DNA from: an uncultured Odoribacter sp. | Lineage (GTDB): Bacteria; Bacteroidota; Bacteroidia; Bacteroidales; Marinifilaceae | Length of the DNA stretch: 50,782 nucleotides | NCBI GenBank assembly: GCA_910578985.1 | Contig: CAJTSF010000016.1 | Location: 1-50,782 of the forward strand | Direction of reading: 5' to 3' | Part shown: positions 36,753 through 44,986 of the stretch, one piece after another | Layout: the number at the start of each line of letters is the position of its first letter | Numbering within the stretch: position 1 is the first letter of the stretch | Notes under the pieces: generated by a model | What the model was told of the DNA's origin: nothing | The model's database searches: none | The model's input: only the letters and a program-made list of their open reading frames with translations | Program-made: the position numbers and the translations under genes

Positions 36753-37823
36753 TTATGGTTTGCGGAAGGATTTCTCAAAGTGTTTGATTTTATTTTCGTC
36801 CTTTCGGTGGCAAACCATCAGGTAATTGTCTTTTTCAGCAATGATTAAATCATCTACGCCCTGCACGATGACATACTTGTCTTCGGGTACATGGACGATG
36901 CAGTTGCGGGATTCGTTCAGGAGGATTTTGTCCGAATGGGTGACATTGCCTTCCCCGTCTTTTTCGCACAACGCGTGGAACGCATGCCAGGTGCCGACAT
37001 CCGACCATCCGAACTGTCCTTTCAATACATACACGTTTTGCGACTTTTCCATGATGCCGACATCAATGGAAATGTTGTGGCATTGACCGTAAACGTTATG
37101 GATGAAGGCGGTTTCATCGGGCGTATTCAGTTTGCAGTCGGTGTTGAAGAGTGCATGCAGGTCGAACATGTGGGTTTTGAACTCCCGGATGATATCCCGG
37201 GTTTTCCAGATAAAAATGCCTGTGTTCCATAAAAACTCTTTCGAATCGTAGAATGCTTTTGCCAATTCGGGATTCGGTTTCTCGGTGAATGTCTTGACAG
37301 CCGTGATTTTTTGGGAATTGTTCCTGTTTTTCATCTGGATATATCCGTATTCCGTTTCCGCTCGGGTGGGGGTGATGCCAACGGTGAGCAGTCCTCCTTG
37401 CTTTTTTACAAATTCCATCCCTTCCTGCAGGTCTTGCAGATAAGCCAGGTCATTGCTGATGAAGTGGTCGGAAGGGATGATGAGCATCAGGGCTTCGGGG
37501 TTATTCCCGTTGATTTTGTATGCGGCATAGGCGATACATGTGGCGGTATTTCTGCCGTAGGGTTCTTTTAGAATGTTGTCGGCAGGCAATTCCGGAATCT
37601 GTTCCCGAGTACATGCTTCGTATTCTTCCCCTGTCACGATATAAATGCGGTCGGCGGGAAAAATGGCGGCAATCCGCTCATAGGTTTGTCGGATAAAACT
37701 TTTTCCGGTGTGCAGAATGTCGGAAAACTGTTTGGGGTTGCGCCGGTTGCTGACGGGCCAAAATCGGTTTCCGATGCCACCTGCCATGATAATGCAATAT
37801 GAATTTTGATTCACTTGGTCCAT
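36753..37823 (-). CDS. manC: Mannose-1-phosphate guanylyltransferase
   Basis: 356 residues. It makes GDP-mannose from mannose 1-phosphate and GTP. The nucleotidyltransferase signature IIMAGGIGNRFWPVSNRRNPKQF opens the chain, and FTEKPNPELAKAF plus the C-terminal GQFGWSDVGTWHA are clear. It lacks the isomerase half of bifunctional ManC/AlgA enzymes. I chose ATG 37823 because a TTG start at 37859 would sit about 10 bases from a TATATTTG box. GDP-mannose would go to surface glycans or GDP-fucose, whose genes are not here. Confidence 0.93.
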   Translation of the reverse strand: MDQVNQNSYCIIMAGGIGNRFWPVSNRRNPKQFSDILHTGKSFIRQTYERIAAIFPADRIYIVTGEEYEACTREQIPELPADNILKEPYGRNTATCIAYAAYKINGNNPEALMLIIPSDHFISNDLAYLQDLQEGMEFVKKQGGLLTVGITPTRAETEYGYIQMKNRNNSQKITAVKTFTEKPNPELAKAFYDSKEFLWNTGIFIWKTRDIIREFKTHMFDLHALFNTDCKLNTPDETAFIHNVYGQCHNISIDVGIMEKSQNVYVLKGQFGWSDVGTWHAFHALCEKDGEGNVTHSDKILLNESRNCIVHVPEDKYVIVQGVDDLIIAEKDNYLMVCHRKDENKIKHFEKSFRKP

Positions 37824-37868
37824 GTTGTTAGAATTAGGTTTTTCTGAAAATCTCTTCAAAAGTTATAC

Positions 37869-37876
37869 CAAATATA
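37869..37876 (-). promoter_or_regulatory. manC -7 box
   Basis: TATATTTG on the minus strand, a full match to TAnnTTTG, 46 bases before the ATG. No good -33 box is seen. Confidence 0.5.
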
Positions 37877-37957
37877 GTGTTTTTTTTGATAGTAATTTAT
37901 ACTTTTACCCCTGTTTTTACGTAAAGATAAAAACAAATTATTCCAATCAACAGCAGT

Positions 37958-38695
37958 ATGAAGTTTTTAAACAAATTGGGGATATATCTGCTTTTTATCC
38001 GTCAGGCATTCGGACGTCCGGAGAAGAGAAGCGTTTATATCCGGGGCTTGGTACAGGAATTTGAAAAACTGGGTTTGAATTCCATTGTGCTGGTATTGAT
38101 TATTTCGTTTTTTATCGGTGCCGTATTGACCTTGCAGACCGCTTACAACATGCAGAACCCGCTACTGCCCCGTTACCTGATCGGTTACCTGACTCGGGAA
38201 ACCATGCTGTTGGAATTTTCTTCCACGATTGTCAGTCTGATTCTGGCGGGGAAAATCGGCAGTAATATCGCTTCCGAAATCGGCAGCATGCGCATTACCG
38301 AGCAGATAGAGGCTCTGGAGACCATGGGGGTCAATTCTGTTTCCTATTTGGTGGGTCCTAAAATCGTCGCTTCTTTTTTCATCAATCCGATACTTTACAT
38401 TTTCAGTGTGTTTATCGGGATTCTGGGCGGATTGATTTCCGGAATTATCAGCGGAGTGGTGAATTTCGAGGATTTCATCTACGGCTTGCACTTTGCATTC
38501 AACCCTTACTATGTCACCTATTCCATCATCAAGAGTTTGTTCTTTGCCTTTATATTCACTTCGATACCTGCGTTTTACGGCTATTATGTGCAGGGCGGGG
38601 CGTTGGAAGTGGGTAAAGCGGGGACTAAAGCTGTGGTGCACAGCAGCATTGCCATATTGACTGCCAACCTTATATTAACTCAAATTATGTTGTGA
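37958..38695 (+). CDS. mlaE: MlaE-family ABC permease
   Basis: 245 residues with about five membrane helices. The family pattern shows in the N-terminal amphipathic part, the helix SIVLVLIISFFIGAVLTLQ, and REMTLLEFSSTIVSLILAGKIGSN-type segments (here RETMLLEFS then LILAGKIGSNIASEIGSMR). It forms the membrane part of an MCE-linked phospholipid transporter. The stop overlaps the next ATG by one base. No MCE-domain (MlaD) gene follows directly. Confidence 0.92.
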   Translation: MKFLNKLGIYLLFIRQAFGRPEKRSVYIRGLVQEFEKLGLNSIVLVLIISFFIGAVLTLQTAYNMQNPLLPRYLIGYLTRETMLLEFSSTIVSLILAGKIGSNIASEIGSMRITEQIEALETMGVNSVSYLVGPKIVASFFINPILYIFSVFIGILGGLISGIISGVVNFEDFIYGLHFAFNPYYVTYSIIKSLFFAFIFTSIPAFYGYYVQGGALEVGKAGTKAVVHSSIAILTANLILTQIML

Positions 38696-39447
38696 TGATT
38701 CGGGTAGAAGCTTTAGAGAAATCTTTTGAAAATAAGAAAGTGTTGTCGGATATCCATGTCTCTTTCGACTCCGGTAAGGTCAATCTGATTATCGGCAAGA
38801 GCGGTTCCGGCAAAACCGTATTGTTAAAATCGTTAATCGGCTTGCACTCCATAGACCGGGGACATATCTATTACGGCGACCGGGATCTGGTGGAGATGGG
38901 AGAGGAGCAGGTGAAAAACCTGCGGAAAGAAATCGGAGTCGTATTCCAAGGGGGAGCTTTGTTCGATTCCCAGACCGTATTGGAAAATGTGATGTTTCCT
39001 TTGAACCTTTTTTCCGACTTGTCGGAAAAAGAGAAGGTGGAACGGGCGGTTTTCTGCCTACATCGGGTAGATTTGCACGATGCCGAGAAACTCTATCCTT
39101 CGGAAATCAGTGGCGGTATGAAAAAGCGGGTGGCGATTGCCCGTGCCATTGTATTGGAACCGAAATACCTGTTTTGCGATGAACCCAATTCCGGACTGGA
39201 TCCGCTGACCTCCATCGTCATCGACAATTTGATCAGCGAGATTACGCATGAATACAATATGACGACTGTTGTGAACACCCACGACATGAATTCCGTTTTC
39301 GAAATCGGGGAGAAAATCGTCTTTATCCATGAAGGATGCAAGGAATGGGAAGGCGACAAAGCCCAGATTGCGCATACGGACAATAAATACTTGAACGATT
39401 TTATCTTTTCGTCCGAATTGTATAAAAAAATAAAGAATATATTATGA
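38695..39447 (+). CDS. mlaF: MlaF-family ABC ATPase
   Basis: 250 residues. Walker A GKSGSGKT, signature EISGGMKKRVAIARA, Walker B LFCDEPNSGLDP with the catalytic Glu, and the switch His in VVNTHDMNS. It drives phospholipid transport with the upstream permease. The last bases overlap the start of the DUF4296 lipoprotein gene (ATGA). Confidence 0.93.
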   Translation: MIRVEALEKSFENKKVLSDIHVSFDSGKVNLIIGKSGSGKTVLLKSLIGLHSIDRGHIYYGDRDLVEMGEEQVKNLRKEIGVVFQGGALFDSQTVLENVMFPLNLFSDLSEKEKVERAVFCLHRVDLHDAEKLYPSEISGGMKKRVAIARAIVLEPKYLFCDEPNSGLDPLTSIVIDNLISEITHEYNMTTVVNTHDMNSVFEIGEKIVFIHEGCKEWEGDKAQIAHTDNKYLNDFIFSSELYKKIKNIL

Positions 39448-40301
39448 TACGGAATATCCGGCATTATGTGCGGTTCAGCCTTTGGTTGCTGCTGGCGTAT
39501 GCCTGCCAGAAGCCAGCCGTCCCTTTGGACACGGAGCAATTTCGCTCCCTGTTGATCGACCTACACAAAGTGGACGGCACTTTGGCGGTCAATCGGGGCA
39601 TGCGGGGGAATAACGAACTGAAAAACTACGCTTATTACAACGACCTTTTTCAAAAATACGGAATATCCCGGGAGGATTTCGATACCTGCATGTATTATTA
39701 TTCGGCTCAGACAAACCTGTTTTCGGAGATGTATGATTTTGTAGTCGATAGCCTGAACAAAGAATTGACTTTGGCAGACAAAGTATTGAAAGATTTAAGA
39801 GTCAATGATTCTGTGAATTACTTTCCCCGGATATTTCTGTCGGATTCCCTTTTTTCGGACACCCTGCGGTTGGATAGCGTCGTGACGGTGACCATCGACA
39901 GCATCGTGCCGGGGTTGTATAAATTCAGTACCACCTTGCAATTCGATTCCATTTCTTCCAACCGTACACGTTACATCGTTTCTTATTTCGTATCGGAGGA
40001 TGACCGGGATACCTTGTGGGCGCGTCATATTTCCGTCGGGTTGGACACGATTAGAAGGAGTTACAACTGGTCGCAGTATGCCGATTCGCTTTGTTCGCGC
40101 CTGGTCATTCGCTACATGGACGTGTTGCCCCGCCACGAACGTCTGAACCGGTCGCGTAACAGGACGGCAAAGCCGGCGAAAAAAGAGCAGCCGGTGGATT
40201 TGAAAGCCTTTCACGGCAGAGCTTGGAACAATCAGCTTTTCCGTCCCTATACGCCGCGTGGAACGGAAAATCGTTTGAAGCAAAGCATCCGACGCAAATG
40301 A
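39444..40301 (+). CDS. DUF4296 lipoprotein
   Basis: 285 residues. A short hydrophobic N-terminus ends in LAYACQ, a lipobox. The DUF4296 part lies at about 25-110 (EQFRSLLIDLHKVDGTLAVN and DLFQKYGISREDFDTCMYYY). A second region holds beta strands rich in Asp/Ser (about 115-210), and a basic, Lys/Arg-rich tail follows. DUF4296 proteins are Bacteroidetes envelope lipoproteins without a known function. It overlaps mlaF by four bases and the next gene by four, so the three are translationally coupled; a role with the lipid transporter is inferred. Confidence 0.78.
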   Translation: MIRNIRHYVRFSLWLLLAYACQKPAVPLDTEQFRSLLIDLHKVDGTLAVNRGMRGNNELKNYAYYNDLFQKYGISREDFDTCMYYYSAQTNLFSEMYDFVVDSLNKELTLADKVLKDLRVNDSVNYFPRIFLSDSLFSDTLRLDSVVTVTIDSIVPGLYKFSTTLQFDSISSNRTRYIVSYFVSEDDRDTLWARHISVGLDTIRRSYNWSQYADSLCSRLVIRYMDVLPRHERLNRSRNRTAKPAKKEQPVDLKAFHGRAWNNQLFRPYTPRGTENRLKQSIRRK

Positions 40302-40642
40302 GACAGGCAGGCAACCGGAAAATAGGAGCGAATTACATTTATTGGCCCGGCAGTCCGCTAATCAAGAACGGTTATTTGGAATGTTTGGAGGGGCAATCAT
40401 GGCGCGTGGTGGATACGGGAGGAATTTTTCGGGAAATCGCCGGGTTGGAATTTTACGGCGGAATGCTCGTCCCTGCCGGGGTTTGCGGGAAGGTGGCGTG
40501 TCTTCGGCCGGAACAACCGTTCCTTTCGCAGTTGGACACTTTATATGCTCAAGGAGTTTCCGTCGCGGAGGTTGCCATCATAGAAGGCGCCGACCTCCGT
40601 ACATTGATTTGGAAGGCCGGCGCGACAGTCAGGAAATTATGA
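40298..40642 (+). CDS. Small protein resembling an amidohydrolase without its barrel
   Basis: 114 residues from the ATG at 40298, which overlaps the DUF4296 stop (ATGA). The first 60 residues (KIGANYIYWPGSPLIKNGYL, then GGIFREIAGLEFYGGMLVPA) read like the N-terminal beta sandwich of Bacteroidetes amidohydrolases, where the next residues would be GFVN-x-H-x-H. Here AGVCGKVAC follows and no metal-binding His appears. The last 25 residues (VAEVAIIEGADLRTLIWKAG) look like the C-terminal strands of the same sandwich. So the catalytic TIM barrel seems absent. The clean frame, normal stop and overlapped start argue for a real gene and not a random frame. I cannot say whether it is a decayed enzyme or a functional small protein. 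Confidence 0.6.
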   Translation: MRQAGNRKIGANYIYWPGSPLIKNGYLECLEGQSWRVVDTGGIFREIAGLEFYGGMLVPAGVCGKVACLRPEQPFLSQLDTLYAQGVSVAEVAIIEGADLRTLIWKAGATVRKL

Positions 40643-40645
40643 ATT

Positions 40646-42163
40646 TCAAAGCAAGCGAGTCAAGGTACCGTCCTGCATGACGTACTTTCCGTCTTTTCTC
40701 CGGGGATGCCAGTAAGGCGGAGTGTTCACCAGATTTATCCGATAGTTTTCCGGCAGTAAAATTGTGATGCTCACATTATTTAATTGCCACTGCGGTTCAT
40801 GCAGGGTGAAAAAATTGTCCAATACCAAAGTGTCCTGTCGCCATTCGTGATGGTAGCGGATATTTTCCAGATGCTTGCCACCGTCCGTATCGGAGAATCC
40901 TCGGACACTTTTTCGTATGATGATTTCAGGGTTGCTTTTTTCGCTCTTTCGGAAACGGATTTCCGGACGGATATACAGACGCCTGTTTTCGGGGTTCGGC
41001 ACTTTGAAATTGCTAAGCACATAATCATCTACCCGACTGGTCAGCATGTGGTCGTTGGTGGTTTTTCGGTCGGCGATGAGGGCATGGAATTTCACTGTGA
41101 TTTCCTGTTTCTCGCGAAAAATTTCCGGGCTGTACGTATCCGCGGTTTCATACGGGTAGAGATAACGAAAAAAATAGTGTGTTCCGATGCCTAAAGCCAT
41201 AAAACAGCAAGCCAGCCAAATTCCTCCGGCAATCAAGAGTACCATTCCGCGGTTTTTCCGGAACCCGAATAAGCAGGAGATGGAGAGGTAGGTCAATATT
41301 CCGAACGGTATGATACCGATGCCCGTTGCCAGCCATTTGATGCCTTGACTTCCGGCAGGTCCGAAAATGTATTCCGAGAAAAGTTGATACTCTTCCGGTG
41401 TATAGTAACTCCAAGCGATGATTCCCCAAAGGATGGCAAGCAGGAAGAAAATGCCTGCCAACATTCCTGCCACAGCCATGAAAATCAGGGCGACATGTGC
41501 GATACGTCCCAAGATTTGCTCCAAGGTGCGGAAAAATGTTTTGATTCCTTGCTCTGCGCGGATGGTCAGGTTCCTGAGTTTTGAATTGCTGGTGACTTCC
41601 CGGCAGGCGTCACGGATGTTTTTCTCAATGTTCGATACATTGACCCGTTCGCCCCGCATTTCCAGTTTCTGCCTTGAAGTCACCGCTTTGGGAAGCACAA
41701 TCCATAGAATGAGGTATACCCATGCCGTACTTCCGAAAACAAACACGAACAGGATGAATGCCAGTCGTACCCATACCCTTGAAATGTCCAAGTAGACGGC
41801 AAGCCCAGATGCCACTCCTCCCAACATGGCGTATTCCGTGTCGCGGTACAATTTCCGCTTGACTGTCGTGCGGGTGATACCGGATGCTTCCCGGTCTTCA
41901 TCGATGATGATATCCGGTTGTCCCATAATGTCAATCGCTTGTTCCACTTCTGTTTGTGAAATGACTTCCTTGAGTGTGCTTTGAAGTGAAGCTCGTAGTA
42001 ATTCCGCGATACGGCTTTCGATATCCGCCATGATTTCCTTTCCGTCCTCTTCCGCAAGGTAATGTTTTTCGAGCGTCTCAATGTAAGACTGCAAGGAGGC
42101 GTAAGCATCTTCGTCTATGCAGAATACCTGCCCGTTTACGTTGATGTGTGTGGTCTTTTTCAT
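40646..42163 (-). CDS. PspC-domain membrane protein
   Basis: 505 residues. An N-terminal cytoplasmic region (about 1-95) holds HINVNGQVFCIDEDAYASLQ and a helical Glu-rich segment. The PspC domain follows (about 100-165: KLYRDTEYAMLGGVASGLAVY, then a hydrophobic helix and WIVLPKA). Three more membrane helices lie at about 220-345, then a C-terminal beta-rich domain. PspC domains take part in the envelope-stress response; here the protein is paired with a PadR regulator two bases upstream on the same strand. It converges on the amidohydrolase-like gene. Confidence 0.88.
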   Translation of the reverse strand: MKKTTHINVNGQVFCIDEDAYASLQSYIETLEKHYLAEEDGKEIMADIESRIAELLRASLQSTLKEVISQTEVEQAIDIMGQPDIIIDEDREASGITRTTVKRKLYRDTEYAMLGGVASGLAVYLDISRVWVRLAFILFVFVFGSTAWVYLILWIVLPKAVTSRQKLEMRGERVNVSNIEKNIRDACREVTSNSKLRNLTIRAEQGIKTFFRTLEQILGRIAHVALIFMAVAGMLAGIFFLLAILWGIIAWSYYTPEEYQLFSEYIFGPAGSQGIKWLATGIGIIPFGILTYLSISCLFGFRKNRGMVLLIAGGIWLACCFMALGIGTHYFFRYLYPYETADTYSPEIFREKQEITVKFHALIADRKTTNDHMLTSRVDDYVLSNFKVPNPENRRLYIRPEIRFRKSEKSNPEIIIRKSVRGFSDTDGGKHLENIRYHHEWRQDTLVLDNFFTLHEPQWQLNNVSITILLPENYRINLVNTPPYWHPRRKDGKYVMQDGTLTRLL

Positions 42164-42165
42164 AG

Positions 42166-42513
42166 TTATACAGTTTCAGGGTTATTATTCCAAGTTCTTA
42201 CAGTTTCAATTGAATTTTTCAACTCTTGCCAGGAGTTGTCCAGTGTTTCCAAGGCACGCCGACCTTCCGAAGTAATGCTATAATACTTCCGAGGAGGACC
42301 TTGGGGGGATTCTTCCCACCGGTAGGAGAGCAAGCCGGAATTTTTCAAACGGGTCATCAATGGATAGAGTGTTCCTTCGACCACTAATATTTTCGAGGCT
42401 TTCAGTTTGTTAATGATGTCTTGAACATACGAATCCTCTCCTGCAATGAGCAGCAGAATACAATATTCAAGGATGCCTTTTCGCATTTGGGCTTGAGTGT
42501 TTTCTATATTCAT
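42166..42513 (-). CDS. PadR-family transcriptional regulator
   Basis: 115 residues from the ATG at 42513 (another ATG at 42516). The PadR winged helix shows in QMRKGILEYCILLLIAGEDSY, the turn IINKLKASKILVVEGTLYPL and the wing SYRWEESPQGPPRKYYSITSEG (first and last pieces are each the family signature). A C-terminal dimer helix follows. PadR proteins usually repress their own operon and respond to a ligand or cell-envelope stress. Two overlapping palindromes at 42552-42582 lie in its own promoter. Confidence 0.92.
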   Translation of the reverse strand: MNIENTQAQMRKGILEYCILLLIAGEDSYVQDIINKLKASKILVVEGTLYPLMTRLKNSGLLSYRWEESPQGPPRKYYSITSEGRRALETLDNSWQELKNSIETVRTWNNNPETV

Positions 42514-42542
42514 CATACGATATACGGATTGAATCAACGGCA

Positions 42543-42573
42543 CAAATCTATGTATAATTTATATACTATGCAA
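42543..42573 (-). promoter_or_regulatory. padR-pspC promoter
   Basis: TAGATTTG (42543-42550, minus strand) matches TAnnTTTG; TTGC at 42570-42573 gives a -33 box with about 20 bases between. The ATG follows about 27 bases downstream. Confidence 0.65.
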
Positions 42574-42582
42574 TACATAGTA
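42552..42582. promoter_or_regulatory. Two overlapping palindromes, likely PadR operator
   Basis: GTATA-N5-TATAC (42552-42566) overlaps TACTATG-N5-CATAGTA (42564-42582). Both have a 5-base centre. Together they cover the spacer and -33 box of the padR promoter, as an autorepressor site would. Confidence 0.6.
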
Positions 42583-42623
42583 CTAAATATTTTACAATCT
42601 CATTATATTTTTGCGGAAAGCAT

Positions 42624-42631
42624 TAACTTTG
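42624..42631 (+). promoter_or_regulatory. gpmI -7 box
   Basis: TAACTTTG matches TAnnTTTG, 35 bases before the gpmI start. The -33 region is weak. Confidence 0.5.
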
Positions 42632-42665
42632 TCTGTCATTATGCGTATGAACAATCATCGAAAAA

Positions 42666-44195
42666 ATGAAAGATATGAATAAAGTTTTATTAATGATTTT
42701 GGATGGCTGGGGAATTGGAAAACATGACAGTTCGGATGCCATTTTCAATACCCCGACACCTTTTATTTCCGCTTTGACGGAGCAATATCCGCATTCTACT
42801 TTATTGACTTGCGGGGAAAATGTCGGATTGCCGGACGGTCAGATGGGCAATTCGGAAGTGGGGCATTTGAATATCGGTGCGGGGCGGGTGGTCAATCAGG
42901 ATTTGGTGCGTATCAACAAGGCATGCCGCGAAAACACCATATTAAAGAATCCTGAAATCGTGCAAGCGTTTACTTATGCCCGTGACAACCGGAAACAGGT
43001 TCATTTTATGGGATTGGTATCCGATGGAGGAGTACACAGTTCCTTGGAGCATTTGAAAAAACTATGCGATGTGGCTAAGGCATACGGCATCGAGAAGACC
43101 TTGGTGCATTGTTTTATGGACGGGCGCGATACCGATCCCAAAAGCGGCTTGGGCTTCCTGCAGGAACTGGAAGAGCATATGGCGCACTCCACTGGACGCA
43201 TCGCTTCCGTCATCGGACGTTACTATGCCATGGACCGCGATAACCGTTGGGAGCGTATCAAGGAGGCTTACGACTTGATTGTAAAGGGAACCGGTACTCC
43301 TGCCGAGGATATCGAGGCGGCGGTGCGGCAGTCATACGCTGACGGTGTCACCGATGAATTTATCAAGCCGATCGTACATGTCGGTGCGGATGGGAAACCG
43401 GAGGGTGTTCTCGAGCCGGGCGATATGGTCATCTTCTTCAACTACCGGAACGACCGTGCGAAGGAACTAACCATTGCGCTCACCCAGCGCGACCTTCCGG
43501 AACAGGGTATGAGCACTCTGCCGTTGTATTACTGTTGCATGACTCCGTACGATGCCACTTTCCAAGGCTTGCATATCTTGTTCAACAAGGAGAATGTGGA
43601 GAATACCTTGGGTGAGGTCATCAGTAAAGCCGGATTGAAGCAATTGCGTATTGCCGAAACTGAAAAATACGCTCACGTCACTTTCTTCTTCAATGGCGGC
43701 CGTGAGGCGCAGTTCGAAGGGGAAGACCGCATATTGGTTCCTTCGCCCAAAGTGGCGACCTATGACCTTCAGCCGGAGATGTCCGCTCCCGAAGTCGCAG
43801 ACCTGCTGGTGGATCGGTTGAATGCCCGTTCGGCGGATTTTGTCTGTCTGAACTTTGCCAATGGGGATATGGTCGGGCATACGGGAGTGTATGCAGCTAT
43901 CCAGCAAGCCGTGGCGACGGTGGACAAATGTGTGGAAAAGGTGGTGACGGCAGCCCGGACTAACGGCTATGACGTGCTGATTATCGCCGACCATGGCAAT
44001 GCCGACCATGCCGTCAATGCCGACGGAACGCCGAATACCGCCCACTCCTTGAATCCGGTACCTTGCATTTGGGTGACCGACACGAAGGGTAAAGAGCTGG
44101 TGAACGGTGTCCTGGCGGACGTGGCTCCCACAGTCCTGCATATCATGGGAATTTCCCAGCCTTTCGAAATGACCGGTAAATGTTTAATCCGCTAA
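42666..44195 (+). CDS. gpmI: 2,3-bisphosphoglycerate-independent phosphoglycerate mutase
   Basis: 509 residues. It interconverts 3- and 2-phosphoglycerate in glycolysis through a phosphoserine, with two Mn2+ ions. Metal and catalytic motifs are clear: MILDGWGIGK at the start, GNSEVGHLNIGAGR with the catalytic Ser (about S63), MDGRDTDP, and the C-terminal DHGNADH. The start could also be the ATG at 42675 (three codons shorter). It is divergent from padR and precedes the DUF3109 gene by five bases. Confidence 0.97.
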   Translation: MKDMNKVLLMILDGWGIGKHDSSDAIFNTPTPFISALTEQYPHSTLLTCGENVGLPDGQMGNSEVGHLNIGAGRVVNQDLVRINKACRENTILKNPEIVQAFTYARDNRKQVHFMGLVSDGGVHSSLEHLKKLCDVAKAYGIEKTLVHCFMDGRDTDPKSGLGFLQELEEHMAHSTGRIASVIGRYYAMDRDNRWERIKEAYDLIVKGTGTPAEDIEAAVRQSYADGVTDEFIKPIVHVGADGKPEGVLEPGDMVIFFNYRNDRAKELTIALTQRDLPEQGMSTLPLYYCCMTPYDATFQGLHILFNKENVENTLGEVISKAGLKQLRIAETEKYAHVTFFFNGGREAQFEGEDRILVPSPKVATYDLQPEMSAPEVADLLVDRLNARSADFVCLNFANGDMVGHTGVYAAIQQAVATVDKCVEKVVTAARTNGYDVLIIADHGNADHAVNADGTPNTAHSLNPVPCIWVTDTKGKELVNGVLADVAPTVLHIMGISQPFEMTGKCLIR

Positions 44196-44200
44196 GAAGC

Positions 44201-44794
44201 ATGATACAGATAGAAGATACGCTGGTCAGTTTCGACATATTTGAGAAAAAGTTCTGTTGCGACATTGCCTCCTGCCGGGGGGCGTGTTGCGTGGAGGGGG
44301 ATTCCGGAGCGCCTTTGGGGCAGGATGAACCGGAGCAGATTGAGCGCAACTATGAGGGTATCCGCCCTTTTATGCGTCCTGAGGGGCGGGAGGCGGTGCG
44401 TGAGCAGGGATTTGCGGTGATTGACGGGGACGGGGATTTGGGCACTCCTTTAATTGATAAGCGGGATTGTGCTTATTCCATCCAAGAGAACGGCGTTTGC
44501 CTGTGTGCCATCGAGAAGGCGTGGGGGCAGGGAAAATCCGCTTTTCGCAAGCCTGTTTCCTGCCGACTTTATCCGATTCGGGTGACCGATTTCGGGGAGT
44601 TCCGGGCGCTGAATTACCATCGGTGGGACATTTGCCGGTGTGCCTGTATGAAAGGAGAGCGGGAAGGGATACCCGTGTACCGCTTTTTGCGTGACGTCTT
44701 GATTGATTGCTACGGGGAGGAGTGGTTCCGCCAATTGGAGTATGCCGCCCATGAAATAGAAACGGGCAGCATACAGGTGCCGCCGGAACGTTGA
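44201..44794 (+). CDS. DUF3109 (YkgJ-like) metal-binding protein
   Basis: 197 residues. The family start MIQIEDTLVSFDIFEKKFCC leads into CRGACCVEGDSGAPL, with conserved cysteines. More Cys/His pairs follow (KRDCAYSIQENGVCLCAIE, SCRLYPIRV, DICRCACMKGE). The pattern suits a zinc- or iron-sulfur-binding fold related to YkgJ; function is unknown. I chose the ATG at 44201; one at 44180 overlaps gpmI. Confidence 0.87.
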   Translation: MIQIEDTLVSFDIFEKKFCCDIASCRGACCVEGDSGAPLGQDEPEQIERNYEGIRPFMRPEGREAVREQGFAVIDGDGDLGTPLIDKRDCAYSIQENGVCLCAIEKAWGQGKSAFRKPVSCRLYPIRVTDFGEFRALNYHRWDICRCACMKGEREGIPVYRFLRDVLIDCYGEEWFRQLEYAAHEIETGSIQVPPER

Positions 44795-44825
44795 TGAAAA
44801 AAGGAAAATATTTTTTAGACTTTTG

Positions 44826-44856
44826 TTTGCAGAATGACAGATATTGCCTATCTTTG
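44826..44856 (+). promoter_or_regulatory. tRNA-His promoter
   Basis: TTTG (44826-44829), 19-base spacer, TATCTTTG (44849-44856): both consensus Bacteroidetes boxes at ideal distance. Confidence 0.8.
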
Positions 44857-44873
44857 CACCGCAAAAGCAACCC

Positions 44874-44948
44874 GGTGGATGTAGCTCAGTCGGTTAGAGC
44901 GTCGGATTGTGGTTCCGAAGGTCGTCGGTTCGAGCCCGATCTTCCACC
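44874..44948 (+). tRNA. tRNA-His (GTG)
   Basis: Cloverleaf with anticodon loop TTGTGGT (anticodon GTG), D arm GCTC/GAGC and T arm GTCGG/CCGAT with TTCGAGC. Base 44874 would supply the extra G at -1 and 44948 the discriminator C, both expected of tRNA-His. CCA is not encoded. The acceptor stem has a T6-T67 mismatch (44880 and 44942). Confidence 0.95.
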
Positions 44949-44954
44949 CCCGAG

Positions 44955-44986
44955 AAAAAAGAGGAACTGAAAAGTTCCTCTTTTTT
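44955..44986. terminator. Bidirectional terminator between tRNA-His and the kinase gene
   Basis: GAGGAACT (44961-44968) and AGTTCCTC (44973-44980) pair around GAAA, flanked by six A and six T. It overlaps the stop codon of the kinase gene. Confidence 0.9.

Noticed and set aside
44874..44948. tRNA-His as the integration site of the left-edge element
   Set aside because: No recombinase or partial tRNA copy lies near it, and the only recombinase is 43 kb away beside mnmE.
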